Positions 43,897 through 54,044 of a stretch of DNA of 64,000 nt are shown one piece after another. Under the pieces are notes generated by a model. The model searched no databases. It saw nothing but the letters and a program-made list of their open reading frames with translations, and was not told the origin of the DNA. The DNA lies in NCBI GenBank assembly GCA_000708835.1, contig DF237132.1:1-64000 (forward strand), in the 5' to 3' direction. Numbering within the stretch: position 1 is the stretch's first letter; each line of letters begins with the position of its first letter. Made by a program: the position numbers and the translations under genes. This DNA comes from Klebsormidium nitens (Eukaryota > Streptophyta > Klebsormidiophyceae > Klebsormidiales > Klebsormidiaceae).

Positions 43897-46800
43897 TCAT
43901 TCTGGATACGGATTCTTGAAGACGGGCAGGCTTCCATCGTACGTGGACTTCGCCACGTCACCGCGGGTGATCAACCGGGGGCCCACTGGCGGGCCTCCCG
44001 CCTTCGGCCGAATGTCCTGCTCAGACGCGCACGGCTTCGGTTTACGACTTGATCAGAAAGCACGGGACTTGAGAATCTCCAACTTTTGGACGAGCAGAAT
44101 CGAAGCGTCAAGCCTTGACACAAGGGCGCATGAAACTGGAAATAGACGTGTCGTCCAACGTCTACTTGAAACTCGCTGCATAGCTATGGGCGAAGAAAGT
44201 TTCGAGAGGATACTTGAAGTATCTGCCACGTCCTGACCTGGTCGAAGATTGCGATCGGGATGGCGAGCGTTGCGCACGCGTTGGGGGCGTCGACAATCCC
44301 CGAGATCCTTCCCTCGCACGGACAGCAGGACAGCAACAAGTAGATCTGCACGCCCGAAGACGCGGCCAGTCATCAATCTCCTGTTCTTATCCGTTTCAGC
44401 CCCTCTTGAAAGCGTTAGATTCTCATGATGAAGCCCACTTCGAGTCCGCTTGCGGGACTTTGTCAACTTTCTCAGAGTCTTTAAGTGCAGGAAACAGCAG
44501 GCAACAAACATATTGTTTTTATACAAACCTTAAGGGAGAGGGATGCGATGCGAATCGCCGTTTTGAGGCCGACGAACGGATTTGTTGTCCGGGCAAACGA
44601 GGGGGCATTCCGGCCGCAAAGAAGCAGTCGGGACAGAGTTGGTCAAAGAGTCGCCAAGAAAGTTTCCCGAATCGACATTCCCCAAAGGGCAGCGCTGTCC
44701 TCTTACCGGAGGAGAGGAAGCGCGTCTTGCAGCGGCGATCCGGCTGACTGTGTTCAAACCATCAACCCACCAATGCTCGACCTAAAATCCCTCCACCTAA
44801 AAGCTTTCATCGCTACGAACCAACGGCTGAGTAGCCACTCAGTGCATGTCGACATCACTGGCCGCTAAGCGACTTGCGCCTCTGCGTCCTCTAAGGTGCT
44901 TAGTACTCATTCATTGGACCTAGGGTAATCAATTGCAATAAGTGAGCGAGCGAGCGAGTGATGCGCCTAGCCCTAAAGCCGCTTCGAACTCACCTGCGCT
45001 TTGGTGTACCCGAACTTGGCGAGGTACTCGATGCAGTTGAGCACCGCGCGCTTGTAGGCGACGCTCGCGTCCAGGAAGTGCTGCCGCCCCGTCTCGTCCA
45101 CGGAGATGCCCTCGAAGACGAGCCACTCCGAGAAGCGCGGCTCCAGCGGGCCGATCTCGAAGAGCGGCATCACGTGCAGCTTGGTGGGGCCCATCGGGGT
45201 CAGGTACTGCGCCATGCCGCCGCGCAGGATCGACACCCTGCGCGAAAGTAGGTCGTGAAATCTGAGGCTGGAAAGTGTGACTTTGCTTTTCTTGGTTTTT
45301 GCGTGTTTTGATCTAGGGTGGCGACGCTTGAGGCCCCATGGTGCTCCTTGCAGGCGTTTGGAGGACTTGCGAAACCACTGTGGTCATGAAGAGAACCTGG
45401 ACAACGATTTCTTGCAAGGCCGAGGCGACTTTCTTTGGGAGACAAATCAGACGTCGCCAGGCCCTCATCGGATTCAGCGGCTACGGTTCGAACCGGGGAA
45501 GGTTTCCGAGGGCTGTGAGTATATTCGAGATACGGCAGGAGGACGAAACAACTCGGAACGGTTGAACAGCAGGTGGGGCGACAGGACACTCATTTGCACA
45601 ACGGCCGCTTCTTTCGCTCTTGGTCTGACACCTAACGAAAATGATGGCGGTGGTGGGGGATCCCCGTTGTGATGTTCGGAGGGAGAGCAGCGCCTGATCC
45701 GACGCACCGAGTCGGGTTGAATAGCATCCAACGAGAACAGGAGTTGAAAATGTAAACAAATCTGAGACGATCCGCAGCTGATTCCTTGACTGAATTCTCA
45801 TTTTCCAGACACTCTCGGGTGTCTTTTTCAAGCAATTGCACCTCGTGTACACTTATTTTGACCGGACAATCATCCTCGTCAGGCACTAAGCCTTCGCAGC
45901 ATTTTCTTTTCCTCTAGCCGGGCTTCTATCAAGAGTGCTGAAAGGGAGCCAGCTTGCGAAAAGACTCGTCGAAGGCTCCTCTACCTCATCGACGTCGACT
46001 TTGAGATTCAGCAATCCAGTCTCCATCGCTCGGAGCTTCTGTTGGCAGACGAATGTACAGACGTATGGGGAAAAACATCTTAGGCACTTTTGTACGGCTC
46101 TAATGAATTCTCTTTAACCAGCTTGGTTACCGCAACCTTCCCTTCCCTTCAAAGCGAAGGAATGGAAACAAGCTCTCTCTTTTGCCAGCGGCTCACTTGA
46201 GCTCCAGGAAGCCGCTCATCTCGATGGCGCCGCAAAAGGACACCTCCCCGTCCCCTTGCGAGAAGTGCATGTCGCCCATGCTCAGGTTCGCGCCTTCCAC
46301 AAACACCGGAAAGTACACCTTACAACCGCGGCTCAGGTTCTTGATGTCACAATTCCCGCCATTCTCACGCCCCGGCACTGTCCGTGCAGCTTCGCCCGCA
46401 ACGCGATCCCACTCGGCACCCTTCTCAACCTGGGATAAGGACAGCGATTGGTAAAATGACATAATAATCCGCTCGAGCGGCTATCTTTCGAGCACCATGT
46501 GTCAGACCTTCCTTTCTAATTCCAGAAGCGTTTAGGACCGGAAAGCCCTTCTGCGAAAGGAAGATCTGAGGGCAGAACTCCTTTGCTACTAGGGCAGTAT
46601 CGGGTCCGACAGGGAGACGGACGCTTCAGCCGAACACTTACACTTCGAGAGGTGCGCTCCGTTCAAGGTTTCTTTCCTTTTACGTCCCTGAATAAAGTGC
46701 AAAAGTCGGTCACAAACAGAGTGTTAATGGAAGCCTCACCCCCCAAGTCTTAGAGACTACCTAAAGGAAAGTTGTGCACCAGGTCCAGGGGCCAGATACA

Positions 46801-48825
46801 TACCTTCCCGAGGCAAGCTCCCGTTGGCGTTGGCAGGTTTGCGAGCGGGCGGGTGTGCAGGACGCCCCCCAACGTAATGCCATTCTCGCCCTCGTCCACC
46901 AGGGCCTTCTCGCGCGTATTCCAGATATCCAGCAGCTCCTTGGAAGGCGCCGTGCCGATCAGACCTGGGGTGATTGAGTTGCAAAACTGTTGAGGTAACC
47001 AGACGCGCTACTTTGTTATCACGTGTAGAATCGATTTGTTGTGTTGCTTGCCGGAGAAATGTTCGACAGTGTTCAAAGCTGCCCGTCGACGTTGACTATT
47101 TGAAACAATTGGGGCGCATACACTATAGGCGTTAGGTGGAGCCCATGCTGCATACTTTTGAATGCCTTTGGAACACAAGATTTTAGCTGCATCTTTATAG
47201 CAGGAAGTACATTGTTCTGACTTGAAGTGCTATTCTAGAGGGCTTGTCACATGTCGAGAATGTCTGGCTATGAGCGACCATCAAGAGCAGATCACAGATA
47301 ACGCTCGACTTGAAGGGTCTGGTGCCAGTGCCGCATTCTTGCCCAGAAATCAAGAGCTTATCTGCCCCCCCCGTCAAAGCCTGTACTGGTATGCTAGGAG
47401 AGCCTCACTTCTGCTCTGAAATAACTTCCGCATGAAAGGGCTTCTCCAGCGGTATGATACTCTGGTTGTTTTAAGGATTCCTCAGGAAATACTGCGCAAA
47501 ACTCAATGTAGCATGATGTCTCCCCCAGCTTGCTACCATAAGCGATCCTCCAGGTGAATCTGTGGCGGTCACCACTTCTTGCTCAAACTGGCAACCTTTC
47601 AAGTAGGTGGTAAACCAAATCATTTCTCATTACAAAGTCACAAGATGCAAGATTTTCCACCGACCTGGGTGAATGAGCCCCGGGAAGCGGACCCCCGGTA
47701 TATGGCGGCTGTGCGCATAGATGCCGTCAAAGTGCCAGACAGCTTTGGTTGCCTCCGGAAAGTGGTCCGTCAGAAACCCGCCCCCATTGTCCCTGTCAAA
47801 TGTTCCTGTAAACCCCCATTCATCGCCAGGTAGGGCCCCCAGGTTACAGATCTCGACCACAAGAATGTCGCCCGGAAGTGCAGGGTTGTCTTCCTGGTCG
47901 TGAACCCTGATTGGGCCACTGAGGTAGTGCACTTGGGACAGGTCGACCTTTTTGATGTCTTCCGAGGAGTCGTCGTCTTTGATCTGGCCGCCTGAGGAGA
48001 GAAATTGGGTGGGCTTCTGTGGCCTCGGTGGTGAGTTCTTGGTGGGCTTTGAAGGAGTTTGCTCCATTATTCAACATGCAGAACGAGTGGCTGTGAGAGG
48101 TTTGATGGCTTGGCATTGAGTGAGAGACGTGCGTAAAGCTTTCGCCATGGAAGCTTGAAATTCTTCACAAAATCTTGATCAGGAAAGAAGGTTGCCCCTT
48201 GTGTGGAAGGCCTGCGAGTGATTGTCTAATGTACTTCAAACTGTCAACGGACCCCCCTTAGGCACACCCTCTACAACGTGAATTTGACTAAAGGCCCCAG
48301 GGTACCATCCCAAGCCAAATTTCTAAATGCTTGCAGGTCAGCCACATAGGCAATGCAGCGGTTGTGAATGAGGAGTTCGCCAAGATCTGGTCTGTTGCAC
48401 CATCCAACACTCCAGCCATTAGGCCAATAGTTCTTGATTGGCCTTCTATTGCACAGCTTTGCATACCCTTCTACTTCCGGAGGCCGTCTGTAAGACCTTC
48501 TTGAGAGGTGAGGAAACAACGTTAAGTCAGTAAGATTTGAACCAGATCACAAGCGAACATCTTCATCGAGTAAAACCCAGTATTGAAAAGTCATTATTGC
48601 GGAACAGTCACATTTGAAAGGCATCACACCCATCAGGACGGTCACGGCTGACAGAGCAACCACACCTGTCCAATCGATGGTTTCCACCCGGAAGAGTGTG
48701 CCCTCCTTGACTGTCTCCACTGGGGGGATGTCTGGGTGCCACCTGTTGTGCAGCGGTTTCTCCTGCTCCCAGGGCTTCTTGGCAACATCAACACTGATCA
48801 GGGGGGTGGGGGTGTTAGGAGCCAT
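43897..48825 (-). CDS. formamidase / acetamidase family (FmdA) hydrolase
   Basis: Seven exons on the minus strand: 48666-48825, 47665-47991, 46804-46964, 46197-46429, 44994-45237, 44238-44345 and 43897-44016. They close in frame to 450 aa, the usual length. The enzyme hydrolyses formamide (or a similar short amide) to ammonia and the acid, in the cytosol as far as can be seen, since there is no transit peptide. Recognisable blocks run through every exon: PLHNRWHPDIPPVE, HYLSGPIRV, GDILVVEICNLGALPGDEWG, HIPGVRFPGLIHPG, PGRENGGNCDIKNLSRG, VEGANLSMGDMHFSQGDGEV, EPRFSEWLVFEGISVDE and LLSCCPCEGRISGIVDAPNA. The ATG at 48825 starts MAPNTPTP as in plant homologues. Intron 1 (about 670 bp) contains a 75-codon open frame on the same strand (48271-48519) that I could not link to the gene. 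Confidence 0.95.
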
Positions 48826-50398
48826 AATGCTCAGAATGCTGAGGGGCGAAAGGGCGCTCAGATCAATCAGCGACGAGCTCGTCTCCTTTGCTTGTCAACA
48901 ATGCAAGGTCACCAGACTAATAGACCCTTTAAAATGCTGTTTCATAGTCCCCCCTCCTGAATGGCTGCATTATCCTGGCAGATTGACCAAGATGCAAGGA
49001 GCTTCTCAGCAAGAGCAGTTGCCAGCTCTCCTGCTGCTGCACCAGCTTCTTCTCTGCACATCATACCCATCATATCAAGGAATTTGTGGGTATTTCTTTT
49101 AAGGTCGAACTTCCCTAATTCGGACGTGCAAAACCCTAATACCGTAGGAACGATTATGTCGAAGACGTCTTCATGCATAACTTGAGCGTCTCTTCATCTT
49201 TTTGAGATTCGTCTTTTGCAACATGACGGGCATGTCAAATGGATGCTAGGAAGCTCTAGTCGGCAGAAAACAACCACTCTAGCTATGTGTGGTGACGTGT
49301 GCAAAACATGCCTTTTCAGGCAAATTCTGCGCAGCGTTCGGAATCACGTGTGATTCCGAACGCTGCGCAGAACTGCCTGAAAAGGCATGTTTTGCACACG
49401 TCACCACACATAGCTAGAGTGGTTGTTTTCTGCCGACTAGAGCTTCCTAGCATCCATTTGACATGCCCGTTATGTTGCAAAAGACGAATCTCAAAAAGAT
49501 GAAGAGACGCTCAAGTTATGCATGAAGACGTCTTCGACATAATCGTTCCTACGGTGTTAGGGTTTTGCGCGTCCGAATTAGGGAAGTTCGACCTTAAATG
49601 CATGTGCAGACCAAAATTGAACCCTAGACTGCAAGGAATGGCCCTCGTCTCGCCGGTTCAATTCGCCGAGTCACAGGCGTTGCCAAAGCGTCAAGCACAT
49701 CTGCGTGCGCACTTCCTCGCGCGATTCAATAACCACGGCGCCTGTGCGAGCACCAAAGTGCGCTACGTTTTTTCAAAGCTGCCGCTACGTGCCACTTCTA
49801 TATCCGTTAACAACACCGGTAACGAGGGGGTCCCTGAGCAAGGTCTAGGCGACACTAGGGCTGCATGCAGGGTTACAGAGGTAAGCATGATGGGTTGCAA
49901 ACCAGTGCGAAAGCGTTGCAACTTTGCTGCAAGGTGGTCGCGGCATGAGCGCCTGGCACTGATCTTACCATATCTGGAGAGGCTGCTTGAGAGCCTGTAT
50001 CGGTAAGTATTGCAGGGGTCAAGGGAAGTGCAATGCGAGCGCTCCTTGTTTCAGAATGGAAGGTCTTCGGAAAAATGCAGGTCCATGAGGTTGAGTTTGC
50101 AGGAACCAAGAATATAAAGGCTGCAGTGGAGCTGGGCTGCTGATCAAGTCTTAATCCAAAACAACAAGAGCGCTAGGACGTGTCGTTCTCAAGCCCTTGC
50201 TTGTGCTTTTCAAGTCGCATTTCAGTGTCACAACACGGTTTGTAGAAGCTAAGCCAGGCGGAGAAACACAGTTGCTACGATTAGCTGGGAGTCACTTCCC
50301 GTTTGCATTTCCAATTTTGCAGAAATTTCAAGTTTTGCGGTGCCAGTCAGGCAGCGAGCTCTATCGGAGGACTACGACGAGAAGGCGAGACAGGATTC
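48826..50398. other. intergenic region holding the long palindrome
   Basis: The region lies between the divergent formamidase and mutarotase starts. Besides the palindrome (49098-49598) there is an open frame of about 160 codons running rightward from inside the right arm (49518-50006) and one of about 79 codons running leftward from the left arm (48942-49178). Both begin with the same peptide because they start inside the repeat. Neither shows a known domain. Confidence 0.5.
49098..49598. repeat. near-perfect 0.5-kb palindrome with a 2-bp centre
   Basis: The left arm (about 49098-49347) and right arm (about 49350-49598) are reverse complements. By eye they differ at only about four places: three transitions and one small substitution/indel near the centre (AGGCAAATTC against AGGCAGTTC). 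The axis is GGAATCAC-GT-GTGATTCC. Such low divergence means the structure is young or kept alike by gene conversion. The arms encode the same start, MHEDVFDIIVPTVLGFC, in opposite directions. No transposase or target-site duplication was found. Confidence 0.92.
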
Positions 50399-50896
50399 AT
50401 GGGCAAGAAATTTGCACAAACGCTTGAGCTCAAACCGGACAAAGCCCTTATTGATGAATACATAGAGTATCACAAGTTAGTTTGGCCTGAGGTGAGTACA
50501 CTCTGCCTGCAAGTTTGATGCATAACGCACCACCGATTCCATTTGACATGCCGACTCAGAAGTTGTGGTCTTCAAATGCTCGTTAAATCAGATTGTGTCC
50601 CCACTGATAATGGGCATCTTCTTGGACAGGTACTCCACAGTTTGAAGGAAATTGGGATTCTGGACATGACAATCTGGCTTCATGGGAATCGGTTATTCAT
50701 GGTCTGCGAAGTGCCTGAAAGTTTCGATCCTTCGAAAGACTATCAAACTTATACAACTGATGCAATTTGTCAAAAGTGGGACACTCTAATGAAGGGCTAC
50801 CAACAAAAAGTGCCAACTGCCGAAGAAGGTGAATGGTGGGCAAGTATGCAAGAAGTGTTCGACCTGAACACGCAACTTAAGGCCTTGAATGCTTAG
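50399..50896 (+). CDS. rhaM: L-rhamnose mutarotase-like protein (RhaM/DUF718)
   Basis: Two exons, 50399-50491 and 50630-50896, join in phase 0 to give 119 aa, slightly longer than the roughly 105 aa usual in bacteria. Members interconvert the alpha and beta anomers of L-rhamnose, or act on related sugars. Family features are FAQTLELKPDKALIDEYIEY followed by HKLVWPE, then LKEIGILDMTIWLHGNRLFM (the central strand with the aromatic residues of the sugar pocket) and the C-terminal KWDTLM with EWWASMQEVFDL. There is no targeting sequence, so cytosolic action is likely. A start at 50399 gives MGKKFAQTLE, matching the usual beginning. The intron and neighbourhood show that it is a resident nuclear gene. 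The real substrate in this alga (rhamnose is common in cell-wall and mucilage polysaccharides) is an inference. Confidence 0.88.
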
Positions 50897-52733
50897 CTCC
50901 CATGCAAAAGTTTGAGTCCAGGACTACTTTTCTGTGTATTGCTAAACTAGGTATAGCTAGGGCGTAGTTCATGCATACATCTGCACCCTAGTACGTACTG
51001 ATATACACGGGTGTGCCATGTGATGCATCTGATATGCATAAATGCTAAAACGCATCGTACGCAGGCCCTGGTCGATCTCACGCAGGCTCGATATCTAGCT
51101 CACCGGCGGCAGCTTGCCCAATGGCTATATCTGGCTCAGGGCGTTGATGATTGCAAGTGACTGTCCATATTCAGACTGGGGACATGCAAAAATATCATGG
51201 TGTGTGCAGTCCATATAATCCACTTAATACTTGTATTTACGAGTAAATGTGAGATCCATCATGTACCGTAGACCACAGTGTGCACATATGTTGTGTTGAT
51301 CATGTTTACATGCCTAAGTCCGGTTCGACAACCTGGCATCCTGTAGACGCAATTGAAGTACGGTATATCAGGTGAACACATGTATAGCTTGCAATCTGGA
51401 TGGCATGCGACTCATTCGTGCACTCATAAGCACTGCATGGCGGCTTACCTGGACCAACTTGGTTCGATGACTCTGCAGGAGATTGTGATATGGACAGTAA
51501 CTTCGGTGCAGGTATATGGGCCTGATAATTCTAGGATGAGTCATATCAACAACGAGATAGAAGCGGCACCGACCAAGCAGGCTTCTGCCGATTAGTCATT
51601 ACTGAACTAGCAACTATGCTGAGTCAGGTTTTGCAAGCTCTTTACGGATTGCTCTCGTAATGGTCATGCTTTTGCAGGCGGCTATGCAAAGAATTGACAG
51701 TGAAACGAACCTTGGCAATATCAATCCAGAAAGATGCTGAGCCAGTGAGAGATTCCCGCAGAAATGCAGGCCACCTTCGCATCGAGCAATTTGGGCAGTA
51801 AGAGCATGAGGAAGGGTGCTTATCGTCCGGTTGATTCGAAAGATGGGAATGAGAGGGCAATAGTTGATCCAATTCCATTGGCATCCCATGACCACGTCAT
51901 GTACAAAACCTTGCCTGCTTCCACCAATGCGGTGATCCCCAATCATTATGAACCAAACGAACTCCCGCATGTTTTTCACGCCGCAAACTCATTTCCTGCT
52001 TGCATGTGTCGGGCGCAGGCTTCCCCCCCCACTTAACGCTGCCGCCCGCTCCCGTGCTACTGCTACTGCATCCAGAGGGGGCAGGCCGCTCCTGTCCTCC
52101 ACTTTATCCCATTTTGTCCGCTTTCCGGGCCGGATGTCCGTTACTTTTGCAGCGGCTGTCGCTGCTGGGGGAAGGGGTGTGACTTTCGCGACTGGAGGGG
52201 TAAGCACTGCAAAATAGCGAGTAAACCGCTGGTCAGCAGTACTAACGCAGACGCAAGAAACACACAATAGGTAGCATCTCTACAGTCGATGGCTGAGTTC
52301 CAAAAAAAAGAACAGCAGAAGCAAGTAAGATTAGTAAATGCGACTCAAACAAAGTCAACACTAGAATCTGGTTCTTGTCTATTGGGATATGGAGTCGAGC
52401 TTTGAGTAGAGGTGATCTCAGCGGCACAGTCCTGAGAGGCCAGGCGATCGTCGACGAGAGGAGACTGCTGATGCCCAATCCCGGTAAGTAAATAAAACCC
52501 GATAGACTTGTCCGTTTTTGACATTAGCATCAATGCATTTGGAGCACTTTTTGACCAGCAAAGGCCTCGAGTGTCATCTAGTAGACCTGCGATTGCTTAA
52601 GAGTTCCAGATGACATACACAGAACGGTGGTGAATCTGGGTTTGCACGAAACTGTTCACTAACTGAGCCCCTCCCCCCCTTTCTCTAGACTACAGAGAAA
52701 AACAACTTTTGGTCAAATGAAGGATGCACCTGG
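50897..52733. other. intergenic region, no supported gene
   Basis: Open frames on both strands near 51614-52267 have no recognisable domain and no consistent splice partners. The stretch at 52020-52200 is rich in Ala codons in several frames but gives no start or family match. It probably holds the mutarotase 3' UTR and the 3' end of the next gene. Confidence 0.4.
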
Positions 52734-54044
52734 CTACAGGCGGGATCGGCCACCACAACCATCGCAGTCCATGAAATGCTGCCGCATGATGAGTGTACCT
52801 TTTGGTATAGATGCTAAAGACAAGGGCCTGCCATCCGGTCCCATGGCGGCCACAGCGGGGGGCTGGACTCCCCCCTTGACAAAGTCCACCTTGCCAAGCT
52901 TCCGCTTCTCTTGCTCCCGCTGCTCCGCTTCTTGCCGTTGCGCAGTAGCTGCACCCAGGACACATGAAAAACGGGTTGACTTGACCGATGGCACTGATCA
53001 CCGCAATTGACGAAAGTTTGCAACCAATGTCTGGCAGGAGCAGGCCCTTTGTACAATGGACTCCCATTTGGGAAAACATCTGGGCAAGTCGCCAAAAGTT
53101 TCCAACCAACTGCAGGATGTTGCCATTCGCAATCAACTTTCAGCAGAACTTCCATCTGATCACTTGAAGCAACCATCCAACTGCCTGCCTCAGCGCCGTC
53201 AAACATCCACCAGCTCAGACTTCGAGCCGCCTGGATTGCAGAGCGCCATGCACTCAGAAAAGCACAGAACCTGCTGCTCACCCAGGTTGTCATAGAAGTC
53301 CTCCTCCGGCAGCCCGTGGGGATCAAAAACATCCTTCGCAAAGCAGCTCCCTATCTCATCAATCTCGTGATATGCCACCACCTTGGCCAGGAAGTCTGGA
53401 TTCCGATACGGCTTCGAGCTCCGCATTGACTCGTTAAAACTCCTCCCCTGCTTCAACAGCTCTACCCATCGTGCAAACTTCAGCTGCAGCTCATCGCTGC
53501 ACTTGCCCTCTGGGGGAGGCGGCATAAAATCTGCCAAGTCGTCCTCATCTTCTAAACCTCTGCCAGAAGCCTCCGCTGACCCTGCCCTTAGGGCTCGCTC
53601 GTGCCCCTCACTTTCATCCACTCCCGCTAACCCCATCCGCTGTCCCAAAGGAGACCTGCCTAACCTCCCCACATCGAGGGGAGACTTACTACCCGCTCGG
53701 CTACCCATAGGAGACGCTCCAGGCGTTCTCGTAGTTTTTGGACTCCGGCGCTCTTCTGGGGGGCTCTTCCACCCGGTGGCTTGTTCACTGACCGCTTTCA
53801 GAGCGCCATTCTGATCCAATTTCAATTTGGTCTGTGCCGCACCCTCTGATCCTTTTCTGTCCGCCGCAGCATCGTTTCTTTCAACACTTTCATCGACCTC
53901 TACTGCCTCAGCCTTCTCTTGGTCCGCCTCCGAGGTATTGGCGTTTGTCTCAGGGAGTGCCGCAGTCTCCAGATGTTCTTCCTCCTCATCGAGTTCATCG
54001 GCGTCCTCTCCATAAGCAGCCAGCAAAGCGATGCCCTCGGCCAT
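52734..54044 (-). CDS. SAP30BP: SAP30-binding protein / HCNGP-like transcription regulator
   Basis: Two exons on the minus strand, 53282-54044 and 52734-52948, join in phase to 325 aa. SAP30BP (HCNGP) is a nuclear protein that interacts with the SAP30 co-repressor and, in animals, with splicing factors. The start MAEGIALLAAYGEDADELDE is typical of the family (an acidic N-terminus after a short LLAAYG block). A Ser/Pro-rich region with repeated SP sites follows, including GASPMGSRAGSKSP. The HCNGP domain includes FARWVELLKQGRSFNESMR, KPYRNPDFLAKVV, HEIDEIGSCF and DVFDPHGLPEEDFYDNL. Exon 2 begins with a charged helix (RQEAEQREQEKRKLGKVDF), again as in the family, and ends with an unusual Cys/Gly tail (FMDCDGCGGRSRL). 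No introns interrupt the domain. Confidence 0.92.

Noticed and set aside
43940-44746. Several long frames on both strands
   Set aside because: They overlap formamidase exons 6 and 7 and the introns between; the enzyme's conserved frame accounts for the signal.
45420-45500. tRNA-like T-loop (GGTTCGAACC)
   Set aside because: The flanking sequence does not form an acceptor stem, D arm or anticodon arm.
48271-48519. 75-codon protein-like frame in formamidase intron 1
   Set aside because: It has a plausible composition but no counterpart in the enzyme family, no start codon and no partner exon. Formamidase exons 1 and 2 join correctly without it.
51614-52267. Overlapping open frames on both strands
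   Set aside because: There is no domain, start context or consistent exon chain; they are probably chance.
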